The notes under the pieces are model-generated. The model was not told where the DNA came from. It saw only the letters and a program-made list of their open reading frames with translations, and did not search any database. Both the position numbers and the translations under genes were made by a program. A stretch of 64,000 nt of DNA from Diprion similis (taxonomy: Eukaryota; Arthropoda; Insecta; Hymenoptera; Diprionidae). Location: positions 11,222,001 through 11,286,000 of the forward strand of contig NC_060116.1 in NCBI RefSeq assembly GCF_021155765.1, read 5' to 3'. Below are positions 50,601 to 63,123 of this stretch, piece after piece. Numbering within the stretch: position 1 is the stretch's first letter; every line of letters starts with the position of its first letter.

Positions 50601-52704
50601 GTAAAGATAAAGGTGAAGATCTTGCAGCAGGGTGAGCAAATTTCTATCAAAAATCTCGCAGAGTTTAGCCAAATTCGGAGAAAAGCCCCTCGTCTTCATC
50701 AGCAGAAGCCGCTCGTTGTCGGCCCCGTTCTTATTCAATTTTTGCGGTATGTCTGATGGGGAATCTTTCCAAATGTACCACCTCAGATCGTGCTCGGGAT
50801 ACTCGCATTTATCGTGGGCCACCTTGTTCAGGGTATCGAAGAGGTCAGTCTTCAAATTAGAAAGAGTTTCGTCCCACTTGATGTTCACGATTCCTTTTAC
50901 ACGCTCGGTCAGCAGCAGCTGAAAGTAATCCCCCCAGAAATTTACCGTTCTGTTCAGAGACAATTTCTTGCACATGATTTCCCAATTCTGAGGGACTTCC
51001 AGGGCCAGAACCTCTTCTCTGATATTGTGTATCCCTTTGACCGACGTCACTAAGTCAAGCAGCTTTGAGACCTCACGTTTTACAAAACCCTCCACCCAGC
51101 TGAGCCAGTTCGTCAAATTATTTTTCAACTCTGCTTCCGGAACTGGTTCAATCTCGCTCCGAGTCGACGGTTTGTGGCTCTTTGCGAATGGTGACAAGAA
51201 TTTATCTGTTAAATCTCTGTCTACCTTTAGCAGGGACAAAGTTGTTGGCGCGTTCGAACCAGCTACTTCCTCTATACATTGCAACACAAGGCCTTGTTCC
51301 TTGCCATTCGTCTCTGAAATCACATGGTCAAGATTCGCAGAAATTGTGATTACTCAGCATGAATATTTATCAGTGATATACTCGCGTAAATTTCACAGTC
51401 AGATGACTTTTCTTACCCACAAAACAGGAATAAAGCAGATCGATCACGTGTGTCAGCATTTTAACGCTCAAACTAATTCTATTCCTCACACTAAGATGGC
51501 TCTCGTCTTTTATTACCGCTTCGACGGCCTGGCTTCGAAGGGTAATCAATTTCTTCAACAACTCTGTAGATGACATGCCATCCAAAAGAACCAGCGAAGC
51601 TAAACAATTAGCTGCTGACTGTAAGCCGAGAGATAAAATCCGGAAATTTTATTCTTCGTACTTAAATTTACTTTACATGTAATAATAATATATCAAATTT
51701 ACCGCATACCTCGACTGGAAGCTCAAGTGACTGTAGAACCTTATTACACCCAGTTAAAATTACATTTCTAAAATGGCTTATGACGCCCCACTGTTTAAGT
51801 ATTATTGGATACTTGGTAGCCAGATCCGAATTGCCAACTTCAATCCTTAGACTGTAATTGATGTGCTGAGCAAACAGAAACAGTTGCGTGGCCAGTAAAA
51901 AATTCTCCGTATCCACCGCCGACCATATTTGCTCCGGTATGTCCATCAGAATTTTAATTTGCATTACTATCGAGTCGTAAGCTTCGTTTGACTTATTGCT
52001 ACAAATGTTATAAACTTGTAATGTAATTGGCATTCGATTTCACATTAGGGTACAACAATTGCGGTATTGGTGTCAACCTGAATATCCAACAATGATTTTG
52101 CACTGTTGTTACCTTTCCAATGTCTGTTCCGGTGGATCCATTTTAAACCCAATGAGGTATTTCTGTTGCAACTTGTGACAAGTCTCCTCCATGTTACAGA
52201 TCCTGGCTATAACGCACTCGGAAGTTTGCTTCATCTCTGCTATGGTATCCGCAGCTTCTATCAAGTCTCGATATCGTTCTCTGTTAAAATAATACTGGTA
52301 TTTTGTTGTCTATTTGTTTTCAAAAATGGATAATTCTCTTAGCTGAATATTCACTGATGGGACGAAACATTCTGATCGTAATTAGTTGTTATATTATCAG
52401 AAAAAGAATATTAAAAAGAAAAACAAAGTGTCAGGAATAAACCGATGGTTTTCTTTATTCATTGTGAATATCGAGTGAAATTTTGTTTGCATATTTACAT
52501 ACAAAAATCAGCATAAAACTACTATAATTATGAATTAAAATACGCTTCTTAACCTAAAAAATCTTACCCAACAAGCGTGCGGAGCTCGACTTTTTTACGT
52601 TCGCTTTCATTTTGAATTTTTTTCTGTATCTGTTCGACTTCTTTAATCGTATGATCTTCAAAAACTTTTTTTATATCCAACTCCAAAAGATTGACAACTG
52701 GCAT
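47663..52704 (-). CDS. COG1: Conserved oligomeric Golgi complex subunit 1
   Basis: COG1 belongs to the eight-subunit COG tether that captures retrograde vesicles at the Golgi; with COG8 it bridges the two lobes. Coding exons in transcript order: 52704-52568, 52280-52113, 51998-51710, 51618-51417, 51313-49993, 49521-49242, 48773-48555 and 47779-47663; every phase agrees, giving 910 aa against 980 in human COG1. The diagnostic feature is LVGERYRDLIEAADTI at about 44-59, nearly identical to the human segment as I know it and preceded by a charged coiled-coil-like stretch. The large fifth exon (about 440 codons) carries the helical middle; the protein ends in a small AAAFFGAMGSDWF motif. The start at 52704 fits the family's short N-terminus; an in-frame upstream ATG at 52779 would add 25 residues. 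Soluble: no signal peptide or membrane segment. Confidence 0.95.
47780..48554 (-). other. Intron 7 of COG1
   Basis: GTAGGC donor, TTTTAG acceptor, phase 0. The open frame continuing past the exon end at 48555 is read-through into the intron. Nothing else was recognised. Confidence 0.75.
48774..49241 (-). other. Intron 6 of COG1
   Basis: GTAATT donor, CTTGCAG acceptor, phase 0. It contains an A run near 49078-49090. Nothing else was recognised. Confidence 0.8.
49522..49992 (-). other. Intron 5 of COG1
   Basis: GTGAGT donor, TTTCAG acceptor, phase 2. AT-rich; nothing else was recognised. Confidence 0.8.
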
Positions 52705-53418
52705 TTTAAATTTTAAATACCGAACCCTAATTTTTGATTTTGACACATCAACACAGTCCCAGCTGATATCCGTAAGCATAAAACATGCGTTCCGGAGACT
52801 CGCGCACCTCGCATCGTTCTTGCACTATCTAGCGGACATTATGCGTCAGCGTCTTTATAACACTGGGGATCGATATGTAATTTCACTTTTCACATTTCCC
52901 ACCATCCAAGCATTCTGAATGGTTGAACTAACTTTGCAAACAAATCAGAATGCTCAAATGCTGGGAAATGTGAAAAGTAAAATTACGTAATCGACCCCAG
53001 ATCACTATTGTCAGTATCTCAGTCAGCCATGTCGGTACTACAGATCGCGTACCGATCTGCTACAACAGCAAATTCAGATAATAATCGCTTTGAAATAATA
53101 CCACACTCGAGAACTCATTTGAATTTAACTCGGTTGGCTTAACTTCATCCGAAATGAATAAACACGAAAAAAGCTTAAAATCTTCGTCGACATAGCGCAT
53201 TATTTGACCCAACATGTGGCGCCAATAGGGGCTGGCGGGAGTTTCTCGAACTTTCAATCGAACAAGGATTTACACTGCGAGTCACGCTTCTACGTTTTCT
53301 TCATTCTCCAGCGCGGCGCGGATTCTGCACAATATCTCTATTGGTAGTGTGGCGTTCGGTCTGCAGTGGGAGCTAGTCGCCGTTGGTGGTTGTGTTCTGT
53401 GTTCAGTGTCAAGCCAAC
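52705..53418. promoter_or_regulatory. Divergent promoter region between COG1 and the gene starting at 53419
   Basis: Two start codons on opposite strands lie about 0.7 kb apart. CCAAT-like motifs occur for both directions (CCAATAG near 53221, ATTGG near 53340). The + strand leader just before 53419 is GC-richer and has a TCAGTG initiator-like motif near 53403. The left half carries the inverted repeat at 52863-53000. A shared, bidirectional housekeeping-type promoter is plausible; this is inferred from arrangement. Confidence 0.4.
52863..53000. repeat. Perfectly framed inverted repeat, MITE-like hairpin
   Basis: Two 56-base arms (52863-52918 and 52945-53000), each opening CTGGGG at the outer end and ending CATTCTGA at the inner end, are inverted copies at roughly 85% identity around a 26-base loop. 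The block ACTTTTCACATTTCCCA is identical in both. Flanks show no clear target-site duplication. It resembles a small foldback transposon remnant. It has no coding capacity. Confidence 0.85.
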
Positions 53419-53451
53419 ATGGCGGCCGCGTTGACCGTCGAGCAGGAACAA
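53419..53451 (+). CDS. First coding exon of an unidentified gene (partial)
   Basis: ATGGCGGCCGCG... encodes MAAALTVEQEQ and then meets a strong donor (CAA|GTAAGT) at 53452, phase 0. The start context (CCAACATGG) is good for an insect, and the preceding leader is GC-richer than its surroundings and lies head to head with COG1. Eleven residues are too few to name the gene. I find no matching downstream exon in the remaining 10.5 kb, so the rest probably lies to the right of the window. If the exon is not real, the motif would be a chance ATG plus donor. Confidence 0.5.
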
Positions 53452-55901
53452 GTAAGTGAATTGCGAATTGTTATTTGCGGAAGAAAAATCCATCGCGGAG
53501 CGATATTTCATCGAAATCTATGAGCCTCCACGCGCTTTCCCCACTGCCATAGGTATTTTCAAACCGCTATTCAACGTGTATAAATAACACCTCGAGTACC
53601 GAATGTAAACATCTCAACACCTCTTCCGCACGTCGGCGGGTTCCGTCAGGTTTGCTTGACAGCGGGGACCGTAATTTTCGTTCATCTTTTTGTCGTGAGG
53701 TGTATAAATACCCCCCGCGTATTTTATCGTCGTTGAATCGTCTGCAAAGAGGCGGAATCCGCAATTCCAAGAGACACATCGCGTCCGTCTCTCTCGGAGG
53801 ATATTTATTATTTGTTTACCTTTACAAATTAAATTCCCTGCTCGAGACTTCCGCATCTTCTGCATCTCACGTTGTGTATTAGATAGGCTCGATAAATCTA
53901 GAGACGAAAAGACGGTTTTCTATCTCGGATCGTCAGTCTGCATTTTTCCATTACACACCTGCGTATTTTGTTTTTATTTATATGCCCGTCCGCACGCCGC
54001 AACGTAAAAGCTACATTCGTTTGCCACGTGTAAACACACTTCGTATTTATAAATCTATAATATTTTCGTCTCCGTTTTTCACATTTCCTATATATGTAAT
54101 AAATATTTCATACTTGGAAAAAAAAATTAACAAAAACGCGCAATACGTACGCCTGACTCCCAACCAGACACGCCTCGAATCTTCAACGAATAAAAAGAAG
54201 CACAGGATCGAGCCAAAATCTAGAGCGTTTCAACGACGTAACTGCATTCCATTATACATACTCCGGCTGTTTCATCTGATATCAGATGAGATCTTGATCA
54301 ACCTTCAACCGCTTTTCGAGGCATTAAATTCCACCGCACATTCCAGTTTTATTGGAGCATTCGAAATCCTTGACTTTGACACTATTTTCACTGAATAAGA
54401 AGTCTGGAATTGAATCGGGGAAAGATTTATTAACTTCTCGACATTCGTACAAGCACAAATTCTATTTATACTCTCATGTACCCTTTCTGTATGATTTACT
54501 CCATATCACTGGACACGCAACTGGTTGTTCCGTTTCAATTCTAACTTTTTCATCTCTATTTTAACGATTATAATGAATACTTTTTTCTTCTCCTTATCAT
54601 TAACTCTTACACAAAGTCCGTGTGTTAATAACGTATATACTCTTGAATTGAACGCCACGTTTCATCCGGATATACTCTTGGCTTGACGTATTACTCACAT
54701 CCGTGTGAATGTGTTCGTGTAAAGGGTATAACAGTATAAACACACATGCACACACATACACATCCATACGCCTATTTACACGTTTTTCAATTCACGGCCG
54801 CAATGTCAGGCGAATTTCTCGAAGCAATAATATTGCGTCTACATCAGTCGTCGTATTACATTTTCTTTTTCCCATTATTTTTCCTTCGTTTCGCGTGAAT
54901 ATGTAAAGAAAAAAAGAAAATAAAATATATGTAATCTCATGCTTTTCACAGACATCACACGCATTAGAAATCAACCTTGAAACAAATATAATCCAGCCGA
55001 ACAGACGCAATCCTAAAAAAAATATAACGAATCGGCGGAAACTTATTTCGTTCACGTTAACTCCTCGCTTTGTCGGCGTTTCGCTTCGTACCCTTCACCT
55101 CGCAATTACGCACGTTAGGTTTCACGGCAAGAGATCAGCGGGACCGAATAGTTGGGCGAATTATGACTAATTGTTATTCCGCGGAGGACTGAGAAGTTCT
55201 CTCTGTGGACAGAGAGTCGGTGGAAAATTGAAATCATACCAATCGTAGGCACCTCGAAATTGCAAATAAAGACTTATTGTTAGTGGTTGGCTGGTTCCAG
55301 AGACTTTATTGTCACTATCGTTATTTATTTCATTTCTTTACCAAGAAGTAAGGAGGATAAGGAGAAAGTATCTTCGTACCGGTCATTGGAATTACCGCAT
55401 TTCTTATCTCCGTTTGAATTATCTTCGCCGTATTATAATGGAATCTTGATGATGATTATGAAATTATGTATAATTTGTATTATACGTTTTATTCAGACCC
55501 AGAGGTGGTGGGTCGAACAACTGCTTATAGGTAAACGTATGTAAGTGAGACGACTAATTCTAACGATTAACTGATATATACAAACTTGCGCAATATTATA
55601 TTACACATAAGCGATAATATCCTCGTATTACGAAATCTGCAACGACGCGTAATACAATTTAAATGTATTTTTTAATTCTCTTCCACTACAGAAATATATC
55701 AACTCGGTTATCGCTTAAAGTTTCAAGTTAATCATACCTCAGATTTCAATTCCATTTCATTTACTTCGGTTAAAAGACCCTTGTTATCGTTGAGGAAAAA
55801 ATTTCCTTCCATTTCGTCGTACATAAATTAATATTACCGTATACATACTTGGAAAGGAGAAACAGTTCGTACGATTTATCCATAAATAACTACAGTATTA
55901 T

Positions 55902-55930
55902 ATAATAATAGTAATAATAATAATAATAAT
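55902..55930. repeat. TAA trinucleotide microsatellite
   Basis: About nine TAA units with one G interruption. Confidence 0.8.
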
Positions 55931-57542
55931 GATCATACGATTCAATCATTCGAACCTGAATATGTAAATCAATCAATTTCACTCGTACATAAATATCTAT
56001 TATCGGAATTTCTTTGATGAAAAATAGTCCACCTGTGCCTTATAACAATCATCCGTCGAGTTATAAAATTAATTAAATAGTTAAAGAGATCAACTTGTAC
56101 GAACGAGTCTGCGTGTTATTAAGAATCGTCACGATGTACAATACATTTTGTCGCGAGTTGAACGGAGTAAACCTTTCTCGTCTCTTCCTCCTTGCTTCAA
56201 TGAATTGAATTGTGAATGCATTGAAAATACCGGTTCGTAAATATTGTGCAAGGTTTGGCCGCAACGAGACGTACATGATGCGCCTCTTGATTAACGAATG
56301 CAGCAGCGAGGGCATTGTGCCCTGAACAAGTCTGCTGATGTAGTGGTGGCCAATCATCGACGTAGATCAAGATTCGATGACAAAAGTGAAAACATCCTTT
56401 TGATAAAAGCGAGTCTTGTCTTATCGCCTTTTACACATATGTGTGTGTGTGTTTATATGTATATACACACATACGTACACGTATTTAAGTATAGTCACGC
56501 ACGTAGCGATAATATGAAATTTGTTGCGGTTGTTATTTAATTATAATACACAATCTCTCTCTACGTATATATTATACACGTAGGTTCGCATGCAGCTAGT
56601 TAGCTAGCAGCTCTCAGGGATTCGGTATAATATATACCGACGCACATGTATTATACAGCTATTCATTCATTCCTCTAATTTAAGGTCACTCGGGGATCTT
56701 GTAGCATCACGAAAAAAAGCAATTATCACGCAAGTCGTAATAGCTGTTGTATTAAAAAACAATAAAAAAAAAATTACCCCAGACATCGTGGGATGTAATA
56801 TTGTTATTACAATTACTATGTAAATGCGGAACGAAGAGAATTTTTTATTTATCTTGCTATCATAATTTCGCTATCGAATTTAATTATTTAGTTGAAATTT
56901 AACCAATTTAAAATTGAATTTATAAAATTGCAGAATTATTTGACGGGTTGTAAACTTTCACCCGTAACGCTTAACGGGGAAGGAATTGAAACGGTATCCG
57001 AAGCGTTGACCCTTCCTTTGACTGATCGAATTATCGTACAATGGCTTCGCGCACCGTTTCGGAGAAATTAATCAACCGTATAACGCACGCACCATAGGTT
57101 ACGTGTACCTATCTTAATTCGTAGGACACTCAAATGCCACGGGATCGAGATTCAAGCAATTCTCACCCGCCTCGCTCTTCGCAGCTATTACTTAATGAAG
57201 TCTGATTACGAAGAATAAACCGGACATTGTCTACTGGATACAGGAAATGAATACAGACGTGCCTCCGGTGTCACGCGAGTTTACTTACACATTTGACGAA
57301 CGCACACAACATATATATATATATGCAGCGTGGATGGCGACGTACTCACTTATACAAATATATATATATATATATTAGGGTGTCCCTTATTTAGGGTGTT
57401 GACGAATTTTTGCCTCCCCATCACCCAAATCAACTTCAAATAATTAGAAAGCAATTACCTGATTTTTTTCAGAATTTTACCTCAACTCTAAGACATTAGG
57501 AATAACTTTTTATCTCAGTATGTATTTTATTATAAAAGTAAT

Positions 57543-57790
57543 GATGATAGAAAAAAATTTGGAACTTTGAGATTTTAGTCGGCAATAGTGTTACTGTCTG
57601 GGAAAAAATTCACATAATCATACCACGCAATCTCGACAAATTGCACATCTTCGAAATCTGACTTTTTTCTCATTTAGAGGAAATCCAATTCGTCTAGATT
57701 TCATGGTATCGTGATGTAAATTTTTTTTTACAGATAGTAACACTAATGTCCACTAAAACGTCGCAGTTACAGATTTTTTTAAATATTGTT
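57543..57790. repeat. Imperfect foldback repeat, MITE-like
   Basis: A left arm (57573-57643) and a right arm (about 57684-57757) are inverted copies around a loop of about 40 bases; both include AGTGTTACT(A/G)TCTG in the same relative orientation. A weaker match carries the arms outward to about 57543 and 57790. About 150 bases to the left is a TAGGGTGTCCCTTATTTAGG motif of the kind often found at ends of insect repeats, but I found no inverted partner for it. Confidence 0.7.
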
Positions 57791-59251
57791 ACTCTTGCAA
57801 GAAAATATATATATATCGAGGAAACTATTTTTTCCCATGTTATTTCCATAAGAAACTTCGATCACGAAGCGGACTTTTATTTAACGATATATTAAATCCG
57901 TGTGTAATGTTCACCGTGGAGCTAAATCGAAGGAATCCCTAAGAGATTTGAAAAAATTTTGAAGTGCATATTTTATTTTAGATAAAATATTGACATTATG
58001 TTTAGACTACAGTTTATAATTTCCTTTTTTCTTTCTTTCTTTTAACTCCCATTTCCAGATAAATATTCATCCTGCCTGCGAATATGTGAATTTTATGAAT
58101 TCTCAATGTACATACGTGACTGTAGCTCGTAATGAAGTAAACGAGAAAGTGTAGATTCTTGACTCATCGATCTACGCCTTAATTAATTGAATGTATAGAT
58201 TGTAACTCGTTCTGGCAAAGAAGTGGACGTCTTTTATGTAGAGATTCTGCTTAGATTGTGATTTTGAAAATTCGAATCTACGTTAATGGAAATTATACTA
58301 CATATTTGAAAAAAAGCAAAGTAGGCCATCTACGCGTTGAAACTAAGTTGCAAACACATGCGAGTACCTATAAAGTCTTCCTTTGAAAAATATTATACCA
58401 ATTGCCTTGCACAACGCTCCACTCAACTCGCGTGAATCATTTATTTCAACGCGTGCAGTAAATATAAGTCGACTTTTTATTTGATGGATATTATCTCACG
58501 AATAGGTTGCAGAACAGCTGCATGGAGTTTGGAATGTCGGTTATTCGGATTTCCCTCGCGGAATAGCAATTCGCCCGTTACAGGATGAATGTGAAAAAAC
58601 ATATCATGCTTATTGCGTGAGCCAGTTTTCGCAGAAGAGAATAATGACGAATCGCACTACACCCATCGTCGGCTATAGACACTGGCAATCTCAACGATTC
58701 ACGCGTTAATATTTATTATATATATAGATATATATGTGACACACTGGCAACTATAGCTGTATAAATAATATTTATACCGTTTGTTTATACCTAGGCGTGT
58801 CGGTAGACTTATAACCTATTTCGTAAAGCGCGTCAGGTGAAAAGAATTTGATGAAGGTGATATTCGAAGAATCGAAATGTGAAATGCCGGCACCACGTGG
58901 TGTCGATCCCAAGTCGAACCGACCTTGTATGATTGTTCAGTAAATCGCATCTCGGATCGCGGAGGATTAGTCATATTATTGCAAAAATGAAAAATACACC
59001 TCGTTCACTTCTTAACCATAGATCTTGAGGCTTAGATAATCGAAGAATAAGAATAACAACGTCGAGGAGTTATAATAGTGATAATTCACGAGTATAAGTA
59101 TAGGTACATAATTATTTTGCAACGTTTATTTATTTTAATCAAGGGAATTCTGACTCACCCACAAATGTCTCGAAAGTTAAACAAACCGAGATCGATTTTG
59201 TCCTCACTCCCGCAGTTGTACTTGAAATAGATCGTCATAGTTGATCTTTCG

Positions 59252-59257
<6 letters not shown>

Positions 59258-59290
<33 letters not shown>
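59258..59290. repeat. AT dinucleotide microsatellite
   Basis: About 33 bases of alternating A and T, the longest such run in the window. Shorter ones occur near 57363-57375 and 59967-59980. Confidence 0.9.
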
Positions 59291-59291
<1 letters not shown>

Positions 59292-61716
59292 GCGTTATTC
59301 GGTTAATCTTAATTTTTGTCTTAATTTTCTCAAACCAAAAAACGTTCTAATTTTCAGCCAATCATTTTTCTCCTCGTCTTCTCTTCTTAATTTCATGGTT
59401 TTACAGTGTAGTCAATGAATTTACGGACAAGCGTAGAATAAAAGATTAAAAATTGTTTTTTTGATTTTAATGATTCTTCGAAATTTATTAATTATATATA
59501 TATACGGACGGGAGAAAGAAGAAGTTAACCTAATTCCGACGTGACTAACGTTTCCGGAAAGTTGTACTTGTGCAAGTAGTATTCAGAAATCAGCTTAAAT
59601 ATGGAAAGCGGAAAGTGGTATAGGAAGTAGAATTGTTGACTAATAATGTAAACTTGGACTTATGCATAAACTGATGTAACGTTACGCGGCTCAATTATTA
59701 CAGCAACCAATATTTTTCCCACTTCGAAATCAATTGTGAACTCAATTCTTTTATTTCCGGCCATTGTACATAAATAAACATTCCGACGTACACAAAATAA
59801 AAACCGAGTCGCTTTTTAATTATTATAATTATAAATATAGCAAATGCCTGACCTGTAAACGAGATAATTTTAGCTACCTTTCCGTATTACCAAAGTTAAT
59901 AAAAATAAGCAATTTGGAATTTAATTTTATCGAAGATTAACTGCAGGTGATGAAATGCGTACAATATATATATATATATAGGTATATAAGGTTTTAATTT
60001 GACCAAATTACGTTCATTGTCAAGGAGGCTGAAGTTAGTAACGTTAATGTATCGAAACGTTGAAACAAAAATTACTATTTAGCACCTTTAGACTACCCAA
60101 AGAAATTGAATCTACAAAATCTGAGTTTATTGAAGTAATCCTAAAGTTGCAAAATAACGACTTTTTCCAAAAATGCATCGTTACCACAAGGTTAAAAACT
60201 TCAGCCTGATCATTGCCAGGCATTTTGAATAATTCACGTTGGAATTATTTTTCGCCGACTCGCAGACGCCCTACTTGCTATATTATCCAGCTAATAATAC
60301 CGGGCGTAAAACTCCTGATTTTGCATTAACGAGGACGACAAGTGCACGTCAATTGAGACTTATTGATCTGTGCAGCGCACCCTGACATTGATCCCCTTCG
60401 TGCTGAAGTGGTTTCATTACTGCTCGCTCGTGACAGACTGCGGGTAGGTACGTTATACTATACCTATACACGTCTGCCCAAGATGTACGAAATAGATATA
60501 TCACACCTATCATACGCTGATTTTTTGCAATGGTCCAGACGCCGTGAGATTTGAATTTGAAAAGTTCCGGAAGCGCAAAATTCCGAGTTGTTTTCTGGCG
60601 AAACTTGAAGTAAAGAGATCGAACGATTTATTATAAAAAATTTGTTAAAATCGCCGGAAAATCTATAGATATATACCTAGTAGTGAAGAAGAATGAAAAC
60701 TTTGATTCGGAAAAATTTGAAACGGAAACAGAAATCAGTCGGAGAAATTGAATCTCATCTGACGTGGATTAAACTTGTACGATTAATATTGTCATTTTTC
60801 TTCGATATTTGCGGTTATTCTAGGTATAACAAGTAATTTTGTCGAATAAAAATCATTCTCCGCACGCACACACACTGTGACTATCAAGATTCTTTAGTCA
60901 CTCAGGGCAAACCGAAGATGGCGGAAGGTATAGCAAATTCCTGTTCTGTAATCGGTTTATTTGAGTAAATTCTCCCGATCCGATAATCCGGTGGTGCAAT
61001 ATAAGCTGTGCTTCACTAGGTATGTGCATATAGTGTGTACCTAGTACCTATGTAATACCGCACCAAGTGCAAAACTTCGCTTGATCCTATTTCTGAAGTA
61101 GGTTATACGCGAGTATGCATACAAGCTAGTATAAATCCTTCCAAGGATTGCAGGCCATTATTGGCGCGAATAATACAATATTGACACGTTGAATCGTTTT
61201 ATTCTCATCCTGAGCGCGTTGAGAAGTAAATCAGTCTCGCAAACAGCTGTTTAAGTGTTCACAGTGCACTTCTTTCCATTTTTGCTCAGTTATCACAATC
61301 TACTGTAGCTGAAAATGAAGCGGCACCAGCGGTTTTTAATCCACGCATGAGGATATCTGACAAAGGTGATAATTATATGGTAGCTGCGCTATTTTTCGGT
61401 ATAATTCGCTTCAGAACCGCAAAGTGGCAAATTTTTTTTTTTCTTTTTCTCTCTTCTTCTTTCCGTGTTATGCGCATGAGTTTAAGTCAGTCGATTTCTT
61501 TGCTAGAAACTATCAGTGACATCCGGTTATATAAGTTACGTAGAAATAAAATTTTCGGTGGTACGCGATGTTTACTGTTTTGTCGCAAAATAATTTTCAG
61601 ACCAGCAACAGTGCAATTTGAAAAACACTCGTGCAAATCGCATTATCATTTTTATTAATCGATAAGAATGAATTCTGCATCAAAAAGAGACACGATCGCG
61701 GCATATTCATGCATTT

Positions 61717-61744
61717 ATGCATGCATGCATGCATGCATGAATGC
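61717..61744. repeat. ATGC tetranucleotide repeat
   Basis: About six tandem ATGC units with one substitution, followed about 100 bases later (near 61837-61855) by a short GGTGCAT tandem. Confidence 0.85.
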
Positions 61745-61990
61745 TATATGTACATATTCAATTGTTGATAATTGGTCAAATTCACTTTGGTTAATTAAGT
61801 TATAACCGAGGCAGCGACCGGCGATTGGCGTTCGGTGCATGGTGCATGGTGCATACGATTCATCTAGACGGTGCAACGCGTTTGATGTGCAATCAGCGGA
61901 ACGCCGCGATGATGGCCATCGCGTTAGCCTATAGCCGAGGTGATCTTCTATCGCATCTACGTGGGTAGGATAGGAACTCGAAGGTGGGTA

Positions 61991-62010
61991 GGTTGGTTGG
62001 TTGGTTGGTT
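61991..62010. repeat. GGTT tetranucleotide repeat
   Basis: Five tandem GGTT units. Confidence 0.85.
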
Positions 62011-63074
62011 TACAATACGGAAACTGTACGCGTCATGAAACGTGATCATCGACGGTGTCACTATATTGCAAACTATTGCATTTATACTGCAACTATGTTG
62101 ATGATTCACGTGTAATCGGAAGACAAAGGTACATAAGATTCTTTACCGATTTATTACGCAAATCTGTGGTTATCATTGTTGGGGGAAATTATTGTCTGCA
62201 TGGAAGACGTGGGGCTGAAGGTGGCAATGTTAACGCAACGAAACTTTTACTTGAGGGAAAAAATCATTATCGAGCAAATTATAAGAATGACGTTCAAGAA
62301 ATCGACTTTTCAAAATAAGAGTATTTTTTTTTCCTTTCCGAAAGGTTCGAAGTAACGATTTTCTCCGAAACATGCTTTGTTGTAGTAACGTCACTGACTT
62401 CATTTGAAGATACATTCGAATATTTGGTTGGTATGTACGGACTGTAACGAAATATAGTCGGATTAAACCGTGATAAACATTTGTGACAATATATCAAAAT
62501 AATATGACTGCCGATTCGATCCATGGCTGCAGTTGTTTATCTATAATAGTACGAACAATATTTCGTCATGTTGATGCAGAACACTTCGGCTGCAGAGCTT
62601 TTCCCTGCGTGGAAGTTTGAAGATATTTAAAACGTCCCTTTCTCGTCGACGGACGACGACGAAATCAATTTGAAAACGTCACGAGGTCGAAGTTAGTAAT
62701 TTTCTAGTTTTGGAATGACTTTGAAGGAGAGTAGTTTTCATACTTCGCTTCATTACGGTTCACGAAATTTTAGACAATCGACATGTTTCATTACAATATC
62801 GTTACTAACTTTAACCTCCCAAAACGTCGACGTATGCATGAAGCTGTGCAACCGAGGTGCATATATGGTCCGTTCACGTTTTCTTTTGAAAAGTGTTCGC
62901 GGTGAGCGACTCCTCGTCCCATCGTAACGCATCTTTCTATAACGGTAGTGGGTGGGTGTTGGACGCCCACGTGAAAACAGATATCACATATTATGGGTAA
63001 ATATCTCTCTCTCTCGTTCACGAGGCTAACGCCTTCCTTCTTAATTATTCCGTTCTATCCAGCATGTGCTCCAA

Positions 63075-63123
63075 GATGAAGATGAGGAAGAAGAAGAAGA
63101 AAAAGTAGAAGAAGTAGAAGAAA
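63075..63123. repeat. GAA-rich simple repeat
   Basis: Imperfect GAA/GTAGAA purine tract of about 50 bases. It would read as an acidic or lysine-rich string if translated, but no gene structure surrounds it. Confidence 0.7.

Noticed and set aside
50233-51573. Several + strand frames of 75-182 codons over COG1
   Set aside because: Antisense shadows of the large COG1 exon and its neighbours; no independent start, splice or domain evidence.
53982-54398. A 138-codon + strand frame downstream of the 53419 exon
   Set aside because: Lys/Ile/Phe-rich with no domain; it does not join in phase to the first exon through a good acceptor.
60912-60924. ATGGCGGAAG followed by GTATAG as a possible alternative first exon
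   Set aside because: Only three codons and a mediocre donor; no promoter evidence.
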